A stretch of DNA of 15,870 bases, from positions 1 through 15,870 of the forward strand of contig CAJKFC010000043.1 in assembly GCA_905199135.1 (NCBI GenBank), in the 5' to 3' direction. Below are positions 1 to 6,650 of this stretch, in pieces. The notes under the pieces are model-generated. The model was not told the DNA's origin. It worked only from the letters and a program-made list of their open reading frames with translations, and did no database searches. Source of the stretch: an uncultured Eubacteriales bacterium (lineage in GTDB: Bacteria > Bacillota > Clostridia > Oscillospirales > Butyricicoccaceae). Numbering within the stretch: the stretch's first letter is position 1; the number at the start of each line of letters is the position of its first letter. The position numbers and the translations under genes are program-made.

Positions 1-42
1 TAACAAAATCTTAATATAATTTGCCACCTGTGCAAATGGTTG

Positions 43-69
43 AAAAACCGCCAAGCAGGCGGTTTTTTT
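43..69 (+). terminator. Rho-independent terminator of an upstream, off-window gene
   Basis: An inverted repeat ACCGCC/GGCGGT with loop AAGCA is flanked by A residues on the left and seven T residues on the right. This is a classic intrinsic terminator reading rightwards, and the A-run means it could also act leftwards. The gene it serves must lie left of the window, because nothing coding is visible in bases 1-42. Confidence 0.85.
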
Positions 70-189
70 ATACTGATATTGAACAAAATGTCAATATGTA
101 AATATAAATTTTATGCAAATCAGACAGATATGCAGAAATTACCTATCGATTTTATCAATAAATAACTTTGCAATATTAAATATTTCTAT

Positions 190-218
190 TGGACATATGT
201 TAACATAGGCAATATAAT
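190..218 (+). promoter_or_regulatory. Sigma-A type promoter for the rhodanese gene
   Basis: The -35 box TGGACA (190-195, 5 of 6 consensus) and the perfect -10 box TATAAT (213-218) are separated by 17 bases. The expected transcript start is near 225, giving a leader of about 43 bases. No promoter is evident between the rhodanese gene and the next six genes, so it may drive the whole cluster. Confidence 0.75.
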
Positions 219-267
219 AGTATTGCTCGAAAAACAGCAAATAAAGTATGATAAAGGAGAAAAGGAA

Positions 268-1332
268 ATGAAGAGATTGGTAAGTCTTGCTCTCTGCCTT
301 ATTATGGCCCTCGCTATGCTGGCAGGCTGCAGTTCCAACGAAGAAACCACTGCTGCCGACACTACAACGGCAGATACAACGACTGCTTCCACAGAGGCCT
401 CCACAGAGGGAAAGGTCGAGGCTGTCGAAAAGACAAAGGTATATGTAACTCCCGAGTGGGTCAACAGCGTCATCCAGGGCGAGCAGCCCGAGTCTGAGAA
501 CTATGTCATCATCCACACCGCATGGGGTGAGGTCGACGACAGCTCCGACTACGCAAAGAGCCACATTCCCGGCGCAGTTCACATGAACACAGACTATATT
601 GAAGAAGAAGTATACTGGAATATCCGTACAGGTGAGGAAATCACTCAGGTCATGAAGGACTACGGCATCACAAAGGATACCACAGTCATCTGCTACGGTT
701 CAGGTCACAACCGCGTCGCTTTCGTGTGCCTCTGGGCAGGCGTTGAGAATGTAAAGCTTCTCGACGGCAACTTTGAGGCATGGGAGAAGGCAGGCTTTGA
801 GACAGAGAGCGGCATAATTGAGCCCACTCCCACAGAGGAGGATTTCGGCGTAGAAATCCCCGCACATCCCGAGTATGTATACTCCATCGACGAGGTACAG
901 GACAAGCTTGAAAACGACGACAACTTCAGACTGGTCAGCATCCGCTCCTGGGAGGAGTTCATCGGCGAGACAAGCGGCTACAGCTACATTCCTCAGGCAG
1001 GCGAGCCCAAGGGCGCTATCTGGGGCAAGGATTCCGGCGACTATGAGGACGAAAACGGCATAGCCGTCGAGAGCGACACAGTTGCAAAATATCTCGCAGA
1101 GTTCGACGCAACACTCGACAACGACCTGGCCTTCTACTGCGGCACAGGCTGGAGAGCTACAACTCCCTTCCTCATTCTCTATGAAGAGGGCTACACAAAC
1201 ATTCACCTCTATGACGGCGGCTGGCATCAGTGGGTCATGGACGAGAGCCGTCCCGTACAGGTCGGCGATCCCAGAACAGACGACTGCCAGTATATGACTG
1301 TCGGCGAGATGAGCACAGACAAGGCCGAATAA
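268..1332 (+). CDS. Lipoprotein with two rhodanese (sulfurtransferase) domains
   Basis: A secreted, membrane-anchored sulfurtransferase of 354 residues. The start at 268 sits 8 bases after AAAGGAG and opens a lipoprotein signal peptide with lipobox LAGC (residues 18-21; Cys21 would be lipidated). A Thr/Ala/Glu-rich linker follows (about 27-55). Tandem rhodanese domains span about 57-180 and 200-335, the layout of thiosulfate/mercaptopyruvate sulfurtransferases. The C-terminal domain carries the active-site loop CGTGWR (291-296), so Cys291 should take the persulfide. In the N-terminal domain the equivalent loop reads CYGSG (142-146): aligned on the glycines, Tyr occupies the catalytic position, so this domain is probably structural. 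Extracytoplasmic sulfur transfer is inferred. The gene leads the cluster of VTT, Fe-S and glycosyltransferase genes, but a hairpin separates it from them, so it may be expressed more strongly or independently. Confidence 0.88.
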   Translation: MKRLVSLALCLIMALAMLAGCSSNEETTAADTTTADTTTASTEASTEGKVEAVEKTKVYVTPEWVNSVIQGEQPESENYVIIHTAWGEVDDSSDYAKSHIPGAVHMNTDYIEEEVYWNIRTGEEITQVMKDYGITKDTTVICYGSGHNRVAFVCLWAGVENVKLLDGNFEAWEKAGFETESGIIEPTPTEEDFGVEIPAHPEYVYSIDEVQDKLENDDNFRLVSIRSWEEFIGETSGYSYIPQAGEPKGAIWGKDSGDYEDENGIAVESDTVAKYLAEFDATLDNDLAFYCGTGWRATTPFLILYEEGYTNIHLYDGGWHQWVMDESRPVQVGDPRTDDCQYMTVGEMSTDKAE

Positions 1333-1350
1333 TTAAAGAAAGACATTTGA

Positions 1351-1385
1351 GAATAAGCGCTGCCGTTTTACGGCGACGCTTATTC
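1351..1385 (+). terminator. Intercistronic hairpin, weak terminator or attenuator
   Basis: A perfect 9-base stem (GAATAAGCG / CGCTTATTC) continues, after two mismatches, into GCCG/CGGC closed by TTTTA. Only TTCTTGTGG follows, so there is no proper U-tract. It may end some transcripts, or stabilise the 3' end of the rhodanese mRNA while letting readthrough supply the downstream genes. Confidence 0.5.
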
Positions 1386-1400
1386 TTGTGGTAAAGGAAA

Positions 1401-1847
1401 ATGAAGAACAACGGAAAAATAAAAACAATAGCCTATTGGACGGTTTCGGTGCTGGAGGTACTGCTTCTCATAGGGGCGTATGTACTCAACAAGCTGTCCA
1501 AAAAGATAATGGGCGTAAACCGCTTTATAGTGTACGAAAATCAGCAGTGGGCAAAAAAATATCCCATGGAAACCATTGAGACTGTGGGAATTATAATTCT
1601 GGCCCTCATGCTTGCGGCTCTTTTGCTGATCTTGTGGAAAAAGAGAAAGAATATCACCGTATTAAAGGCAGCGGACGGAGTTATCGCCGCAGGCTTTACA
1701 CTGTTTACAATAATCTTCGCCTTGATATATTCGGTGGAGACTTTGAAGATATTCAACTTTCTCGCTATGATATTCGCCCTTGTCTCGGTCATTCAGATTG
1801 TAAAGACTATGGCGGTGCTGCTTACGGGAAAAAATGAAAAAGCATAG
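1401..1847 (+). CDS. Small membrane protein of unknown function, four predicted helices
   Basis: I do not recognise this 148-residue protein. It has four hydrophobic stretches, about residues 10-28, 60-79, 92-110 and 117-141. A positively charged loop (about 31-55) follows the first helix and a KKRK cluster (80-83) follows the second, suggesting the cluster at 80-83 faces the cytoplasm. The ATG at 1401 follows AAAGGA at a short distance. The 3' end overlaps the next gene by 14 bases, a strong sign of translational coupling to the VTT protein. No catalytic motif is visible. It is probably an accessory membrane subunit of whatever this cluster does; that role is inferred from position only. Confidence 0.7.
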   Translation: MKNNGKIKTIAYWTVSVLEVLLLIGAYVLNKLSKKIMGVNRFIVYENQQWAKKYPMETIETVGIIILALMLAALLLILWKKRKNITVLKAADGVIAAGFTLFTIIFALIYSVETLKIFNFLAMIFALVSVIQIVKTMAVLLTGKNEKA

Positions 1848-2505
1848 AAAGATCCTGATATTCGCGGCGGCGGCCGCCGCCGTTTTGGTGCTCAACAGCA
1901 TATTCGGATGGTCGGACTATATCACGGGGGACGGCCTTGAGCTTTTGAAAAACACCGCAAAGGAAAATATCCTTCTGGCGTCGGCCGTGTATGTGGCCGT
2001 CACCGTTGTGGGCTGCGTGGCTCTCGCTCTGCCGGGGGTCACTTTCGCTGTGTTTGCGGGGCTTATTTTCGGGCCCATTTGGGGCACTGTGCTGTGCTCT
2101 CTGGCAACTACCATAGGAGCCGTGCTGGCCTTTGCCGCCGCAAGGTATTTTCTCAAGGACAGCGTAAAGCCCATGGCCATGAAAAACAAATACATCAAAA
2201 AGTGGCTTTTTGACGAGGGGGGCAAAAATCAGCTCTTTATCCTCATGCTCACAAGGCTGATACCTCTCTTCCCCTATAATCTTCAGAACTTCGCCTACGG
2301 CGTCACCGACATAAAGCTTTCGGTATTCACCATAGGCTCTCTCGTGTTTATGCTGCCGGGCACCGCCATGTATACCATAGGCACGGCGGGAATCGCCGAC
2401 AGCGAGAACAGATGGCTCTATCTGGCGACGGCTGCCGTCCTTGCGGTATCGGTGACGGCATTGGGTATAATATTCAAAAAACGCTATATAAAAAATGAGG
2501 AATGA
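1834..2505 (+). CDS. TVP38/TMEM64 (VTT domain) family membrane protein, first copy
   Basis: A 223-residue integral membrane protein of the VTT (SNARE-associated, PF09335) family, related to DedA proteins. Hydrophobic segments lie at about 7-24, 46-68, 72-106, 163-185 and 195-213. The VTT core shows the Gly-rich FAGLIFGPIWGT stretch (74-85), then GAVLAFAAARY, and the RLIPLFPYNLQNFAYG segment (141-156), whose Arg and Pro residues are typical of the re-entrant loops. Family members include DedA-type proteins implicated in lipid flipping (undecaprenyl phosphate or phosphatidylethanolamine) and membrane homeostasis; the substrate here is unknown. It overlaps the preceding gene by 14 bases and the next ORF by up to 11, so it belongs to a coupled operon. 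A second, divergent VTT protein is encoded two genes downstream. Confidence 0.88.
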   Translation: MKKHRKILIFAAAAAAVLVLNSIFGWSDYITGDGLELLKNTAKENILLASAVYVAVTVVGCVALALPGVTFAVFAGLIFGPIWGTVLCSLATTIGAVLAFAAARYFLKDSVKPMAMKNKYIKKWLFDEGGKNQLFILMLTRLIPLFPYNLQNFAYGVTDIKLSVFTIGSLVFMLPGTAMYTIGTAGIADSENRWLYLATAAVLAVSVTALGIIFKKRYIKNEE

Positions 2506-2506
2506 T

Positions 2507-3460
2507 ATGGCCAAAGACTGCGTCCACTGCGGACTGTGCACCGCGAAATGTGATTTTCTCAAAAAATATCAGGCAGATATAGGCGATGAGGAAAAACTCT
2601 CCGATCTGGCATACGGCTGCTTTCTGTGCGGAGAGTGCACCGCCGTCTGCCCCAAGGGCATAGACGGCAGGAAGATCATGCTCGATATGAGGATAAATCA
2701 GGTGGAAAAAAACGGCGGAAAGCCGCCCGCCAAGGGCTTCGGCGCCGTGATTTTTGAAAAGGCAGACTATATTTTTAAAAATTACAGGCACGGCAAAAAG
2801 AAGAGCGTCCTCTTTCCCGGCTGCAATTTTCCCTCCTTTTATCCGAAAACCACAAAAAGGCTCATAGACCTTTTGGCGGAAAAGGCCGATATAGGGGTGG
2901 TTTTCGACTGCTGCGGCAAGCCGATTTCCGAGCTGGGACTTACCAAAAAGGAAAAGGAGATAACAAAAAGAATATCGGCAAAGCTAAAGGAGGACGGCGT
3001 GAAGGAGCTCATAATGGTCTGCCCCAACTGCTACCATTACCTCAAGCCGAGACTTGACATAAGGGTTGTAAGCATATATGAAAAGCTATATGAGCTGGGT
3101 CTGGGAAAGACGGCAGAAAAGGACATAAAGATGTTTCTGCCCTGTCCCGACAGGCATGAACAGGTCATTTTGAGCCATATCGCCCCCTTTGCCCCCAATC
3201 TTTCGGTGATAGAGGGAGTACAGTGCTGCGGTCTCGGCGGCTGTGCCTTTATAACCGAAAAGGAGCTTTCGAGAGGAATGTGCAATAAGATAATCTCAAA
3301 GGCGGGCGGTGAGATATACACCTACTGCGCCTCCTGCGCGGGATATATCGGCCGAAACGGCGGAGAAACCGTCCATATTCTGTCCGAAATACTGGAGACA
3401 GGGGAAAAAGCGGCTTTAAACGGCGGATTTTTCAACCGCGCCAAGGCCAAATTTATTTAG
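2507..3460 (+). CDS. Fe-S protein with two 4Fe-4S sites and two CCG domains
   Basis: A 317-residue iron-sulfur oxidoreductase subunit resembling GlpC, HdrB/HdrD and LutA-type proteins. The N-terminus carries two ferredoxin-like clusters: C5-x2-C8-x2-C11-x3-C15 and C38-x2-C41-x2-C44-x3-C48 ending in Pro. Two CCG (PF02754) modules follow: CCGKP (135-139) with CPNC (172-175), and CCGLGGC (240-246) with CASC (274-277). CCG modules bind special 4Fe-4S clusters or cofactors in heterodisulfide reductases. I chose ATG 2507 because GAGG at 2497-2500 lies six bases ahead; ATG 2495 would add four residues. No flavin or NAD domain is present, so an electron partner must be encoded elsewhere. Embedded between two VTT genes, it may supply or remove electrons in the pathway, possibly on a thiol/disulfide or sulfur substrate; this is inferred. 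Confidence 0.87.
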   Translation: MAKDCVHCGLCTAKCDFLKKYQADIGDEEKLSDLAYGCFLCGECTAVCPKGIDGRKIMLDMRINQVEKNGGKPPAKGFGAVIFEKADYIFKNYRHGKKKSVLFPGCNFPSFYPKTTKRLIDLLAEKADIGVVFDCCGKPISELGLTKKEKEITKRISAKLKEDGVKELIMVCPNCYHYLKPRLDIRVVSIYEKLYELGLGKTAEKDIKMFLPCPDRHEQVILSHIAPFAPNLSVIEGVQCCGLGGCAFITEKELSRGMCNKIISKAGGEIYTYCASCAGYIGRNGGETVHILSEILETGEKAALNGGFFNRAKAKFI

Positions 3461-3468
3461 GAGAAGTT

Positions 3469-4173
3469 ATGGAATATATAAAGAAATACAGAGGAAAAAT
3501 AGTTCTGCTGGGGATAATCGTCCTTTTGACGGCGGTATATTTTTTCGTGGAGCCTGTAAACACCACCATGAACACCGTTTTCAAAATGTTCGCCGGCGGA
3601 GATTTCACCGTAGTCAAGGAGTTTGTGGCGTCCTACGGCGTGTATGCCGCCCTGGTATCCTTCGCCCTCATGATACTTCAGTCGGTGGCGGCTCCTCTGC
3701 CCGCCTTTTTGCTGACCTTTGCAAACGCCAACCTTTTCGGCTGGTGGCAGGGGGCGATACTCTCGTGGACGAGCGCCATGGCGGGAGCCGCCATGTGCTT
3801 CTGCATAGCCAGAGTGCTGGGCAGAGATGTTGTGGCCAAAATCACCAGCAAGGCGGGAGTGGAGCAGATAGACGAGTTTTTTGAGAAATACGGCAAAAAC
3901 GCCATTCTCATATGCCGTCTGCTGCCCTTTGTGTCCTTCGACTATGTCAGCTTTGCGGCAGGGCTCACATCAATGTCTTTCGGCTCCTTTATGGTGGCCA
4001 CAGGCATAGGACAGCTGCCTGCCACCCTCATTTACTCCTATGTGGGAAGCATGCTGACAGGAGGGGCAAAAGTTATGGTTACAGGCCTTATGATACTGTT
4101 CGCCCTGTCGGCCCTCGTGGTCACATTCAAAAAAGTATACACAGACAGGAAGAAGAAAACAGCCGCCAAATGA
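3469..4173 (+). CDS. TVP38/TMEM64 (VTT domain) family membrane protein, second copy
   Basis: A 234-residue VTT-family integral membrane protein with helices at about 10-27, 53-87, 92-116, 168-195 and 200-221. The family signature is clear: the proline-containing APLPAFLLTFANANLFGWWQG segment (75-95), then the GAAMCFCIARVLGR helix, and RLLPFVSFDYVSFAAGLT (150-167). It has a strong AGGAG (3459-3463) that overlaps the stop of the preceding gene. Its own stop overlaps the ATG of the glycosyltransferase gene (ATGA). Sequence divergence from the first copy (1834-2505) suggests different substrates or a heteromeric pair rather than a recent duplication. Like the other copy it may move a lipid-linked intermediate or metabolite across the membrane; this is inferred from the family. 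Confidence 0.9.
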   Translation: MEYIKKYRGKIVLLGIIVLLTAVYFFVEPVNTTMNTVFKMFAGGDFTVVKEFVASYGVYAALVSFALMILQSVAAPLPAFLLTFANANLFGWWQGAILSWTSAMAGAAMCFCIARVLGRDVVAKITSKAGVEQIDEFFEKYGKNAILICRLLPFVSFDYVSFAAGLTSMSFGSFMVATGIGQLPATLIYSYVGSMLTGGAKVMVTGLMILFALSALVVTFKKVYTDRKKKTAAK

Positions 4174-5495
4174 GAAAAGCCATTATAATCTTTACCAGAG
4201 TGCCCGCAGCGGGCTGTACCAAGACGAGAATGATGCCGAGCCTTACGGCCGAGCAGTGCGAAAATCTGCATACGGCATTTTTAAAGGACATAAAAGCGCA
4301 GTATGAAAAGACAGACTGTGATATTTTTGTGTGCTTTACTCCCGCAGACGGACAGGAAAAGATAAGAAATATACTGGGAGAGGCCGAGTATTTTCCCCAG
4401 ACCGACGGGTCTTTGGGAGACAAGATGTACTGCGCCTTAAAGACGGTTTTGGAAAAGGGATACGACATGTGCCTTCTGACGGGCAGCGATATTCCCGAGG
4501 TAAAAGCCGAACACATCGAAAGGGCTTTCGGCGAGCTTTTGAAAAACGATGTGGTTTTCGGCCGCACCGCCGACGGCGGATATTATCTCGTCGGCATGAA
4601 AAAGCCCCTCAAAGCCCCCTTTGAGATAGGCTCTTACGGCCACAGCGATGTGTGGAAAAACACATTGGAAAATCTCAGGAGAAACGGCCTTTCGACAGGC
4701 TTTACCGAAACCCTTGAGGACATGGACGAGGTGGAGGATTTAGACGGATACAGATTCAGAATGTACCGCGACAGGGAGCTTGCGCGCAGCCATACGGCGG
4801 AGTTTTTGAGCAAAATCCCCAGACTTTCGGTGATAATACCCACCTATAACGAGGCAAAGACCATAGAAAGGCTTCAGGACTTTTTAGAGCCGTTTCGGCA
4901 TAAATGTCAGATAATCTTTGCCGACGGCGGAAGCTCCGACGGCACGCAAAGTCTCATAAGGCCCCATTTCAGGCTGATAAACGCCAAAAAGGGCAGGGCG
5001 AGACAGATGAACGAGGGGGCTCTCGCCTCATCGGGAAACCGTCTCTTTTTCCTCCACTGCGACAGCCTGCCGCCGAAAGATTTTATAAAGCAGACAGAAA
5101 AGGCTCTGGAAAGGCACGACGCAGGCTGTTTCGGCATAGCCTTTGACACACAGAGCCTGCTCATGGGCATATGCCGCTTTATATCCAATATGAGGGCAAA
5201 AAGGGGCATTATGTTCGGCGATCAGGGCATATTTATAAAGCGTGAGCTGTTTTTCGAGGCGGGCATGTTCCCCGAGATACCGATAATGGAGGACTACCGC
5301 TTTTCCTTGACTTTAAGGGAAAAGGGCGTAAAAACAGCCATGACAAAGGACAGGATAATCACCTCGGCAAGGCGGTTCCCGCCGACATTTTTCGGCAGGA
5401 TCAGGGTCATGTGGCTCATGAACAGGCTGAGAAAAAGGTACAGAGACGGAGAGGACATAGGCCGAATAGCCGAGGCTTACAGGGATATAAGGTGA
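4170..5495 (+). CDS. Fused glycosyltransferase: DUF2064 (TIGR04282-like) plus TIGR04283-like GT2
   Basis: A 441-residue fusion of two GT-A fold enzymes. Residues 1-200 match the DUF2064/TIGR04282 type: KAIIIFTRVPAAG at the start, GSDIPE (105-110), GRTADGGYYLVGM (131-143) and the acidic DEVEDLD (186-192). Residues 218-440 are a family 2 glycosyltransferase of the TIGR04283 type: VIIPTYNE (221-228), ADGGSSDGT (251-259), GRARQMNEGA (275-284), HCDSLPP in the DxD region (296-302) and a GDQGIF...MEDYRFS acceptor/base region (350-379). In other bacteria these families are usually separate adjacent genes associated with arsenosugar biosynthesis. The start at 4170 overlaps the previous stop (ATGA); an upstream open frame from 3912 only shadows the VTT gene. 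The two domains probably catalyse consecutive sugar-transfer or nucleotide-sugar steps; substrates are unknown. Confidence 0.88.
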   Translation: MRKAIIIFTRVPAAGCTKTRMMPSLTAEQCENLHTAFLKDIKAQYEKTDCDIFVCFTPADGQEKIRNILGEAEYFPQTDGSLGDKMYCALKTVLEKGYDMCLLTGSDIPEVKAEHIERAFGELLKNDVVFGRTADGGYYLVGMKKPLKAPFEIGSYGHSDVWKNTLENLRRNGLSTGFTETLEDMDEVEDLDGYRFRMYRDRELARSHTAEFLSKIPRLSVIIPTYNEAKTIERLQDFLEPFRHKCQIIFADGGSSDGTQSLIRPHFRLINAKKGRARQMNEGALASSGNRLFFLHCDSLPPKDFIKQTEKALERHDAGCFGIAFDTQSLLMGICRFISNMRAKRGIMFGDQGIFIKRELFFEAGMFPEIPIMEDYRFSLTLREKGVKTAMTKDRIITSARRFPPTFFGRIRVMWLMNRLRKRYRDGEDIGRIAEAYRDIR

Positions 5496-5498
5496 ATT

Positions 5499-6503
5499 AT
5501 GAGGGACATACCGGGACTTGAAAAGTATATAAAAAGCGAAAAATACAGGGAAAGGCTGGGCCTGCCCAAAGAAAAGACCGAGGAATACCGTCTTTTGGCC
5601 CAGGGGGAGTACAACCGAAACTATGTCTTTACCCACCCCGTGACGGGGCAGAAGCTTTTGCTCAGGGTAAATTTCGGCAGTCAGATGCATCTTGAAAATC
5701 AGATAGAATATGAGTTTTCCGCCTTAAAGCTTTTGGAAAGCTCGGGCAGGACGCCGAGGGCATATTTTGCCGAGGGAAAAGAGCTTGAAAACGGCGTGAT
5801 GGTCATGGAGTTTTTGGAGGGTCACCATCTTGATTATAAATCGGAGCTCATGCTTGCGGCAGACTGCCTTGCCGACATACACAGCGTGGCTCTGCCTAAA
5901 AATCACTCGCTGATAACCCCCGAAAACCCCGTTAAAGCCATTCTGGACGAGTGCCTTGAGATGTTCGAAAAGTACAGAAAGTGGGAAAAGGCCGACGGCA
6001 AAACCGAAAAAATGATATCGGAAATGCTGGAAAAAGGCATGAGGGCGGCAGACAGAAATCTTGACGGCCTTTACAAATGCTGCGTAAACACCGAGCTCAA
6101 CTCCACCAATTTCCTGATAAACGGCGAGGGCAGGAAAAACTATCTCGTCGACTGGGAAAAGCCTGTTTGCAGCACTCCCGCCCAGGATTTGGGACATTTT
6201 CTCGCCCCTACAACCACCTTTTGGAAGACCGATGTCATACTGACAAAAGAGCAGACAAAGGACTTTATAAAAAGGTATATTTCGGCGTCTATCGGCAGAT
6301 TCGACACCTGCGGCATAGAGGAGCAGACCATGCTCTATATCCCCGTCACATGTTTAAGGGGGATAACCTGGTGCGCCATGGCAACCGTGGAATACAGCGG
6401 GGAAAGGGCTATACTCAACGAGACGACGACGAAAAAGCTCAAAGCCTATCTGTCGGGAGACTTTTTGGAGTACATAGACGGATTTATAGGAGAAAATCTC
6501 TGA
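5499..6503 (+). CDS. APH/choline-kinase-fold phosphotransferase with altered catalytic loop
   Basis: A 334-residue cytoplasmic protein of the aminoglycoside phosphotransferase/choline kinase superfamily (PF01636). Visible elements are the nucleotide loop GEYNRNYVF (36-44), the strand KLLLRVN (52-58), the hinge MVMEFLEG (101-108), a DIHSVALP helix (126-133), the catalytic-loop segment NTELNSTNF (197-205) and the metal-binding LVDWEKP (216-222). The catalytic loop normally reads HxDxxxxN; here Asn197 and Glu199 replace His and Asp, while Asn204 is kept. It may therefore be an unusual kinase or a non-phosphorylating binding protein. The start is three bases after the glycosyltransferase stop, with AAGG just upstream, and the gene ends the operon at a strong terminator. 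A role in phosphorylating a sugar or alcohol intermediate of the same pathway is inferred. Confidence 0.85.
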   Translation: MRDIPGLEKYIKSEKYRERLGLPKEKTEEYRLLAQGEYNRNYVFTHPVTGQKLLLRVNFGSQMHLENQIEYEFSALKLLESSGRTPRAYFAEGKELENGVMVMEFLEGHHLDYKSELMLAADCLADIHSVALPKNHSLITPENPVKAILDECLEMFEKYRKWEKADGKTEKMISEMLEKGMRAADRNLDGLYKCCVNTELNSTNFLINGEGRKNYLVDWEKPVCSTPAQDLGHFLAPTTTFWKTDVILTKEQTKDFIKRYISASIGRFDTCGIEEQTMLYIPVTCLRGITWCAMATVEYSGERAILNETTTKKLKAYLSGDFLEYIDGFIGENL

Positions 6504-6513
6504 AATACAAAGG

Positions 6514-6540
6514 CTCATGCCTCTCGGCATGAGTTTTTTT
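6514..6540 (+). terminator. Strong intrinsic terminator of the VTT/glycosyltransferase operon
   Basis: A perfect 8-base stem CTCATGCC / GGCATGAG with loop TCTC is followed by seven T residues. It lies ten bases after the kinase stop and separates this operon from the antiporter promoter. Confidence 0.95.
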
Positions 6541-6551
6541 ATGTATGTTTT

Positions 6552-6580
6552 TTGACAAAAACTACAAAATGTGGTATAAT
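6552..6580 (+). promoter_or_regulatory. Perfect-consensus extended -10 promoter for the antiporter
   Basis: TTGACA (6552-6557), a 17-base spacer and TATAAT (6575-6580) match the sigma-A consensus at all 12 positions, and TG at 6572-6573 adds an extended -10. Transcription should start near 6587, leaving a leader of about 64 bases before the ribosome binding site AGGGGGA (6641-6647). Confidence 0.93.
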
Positions 6581-6650
6581 ATTGATATATACACCATAAT
6601 ATACAGCGTGGTTTGACGATAGACATTTCAAATACGGAACAGGGGGAAGT

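Larger units (their letters stand above)
1..267. other. Intergenic region before the rhodanese lipoprotein gene
   Basis: This AT-rich stretch holds the terminator at 43-69, a weak possible promoter (TTGAAC at 79-84, TATAAA at 103-108, 18-base spacer), the stronger promoter at 190-218, and the ribosome binding site AAAGGAG at 253-259. I see no gene, riboswitch or RNA gene. A TTG-initiated in-frame extension from 223 adds 15 residues ahead of the signal peptide and is not credible. Confidence 0.6.

Noticed and set aside
3912..4169. N-terminal extension of the fused glycosyltransferase
   Set aside because: It lies entirely within the VTT gene in another frame, and the DUF2064 domain starts normally at ATG 4170.
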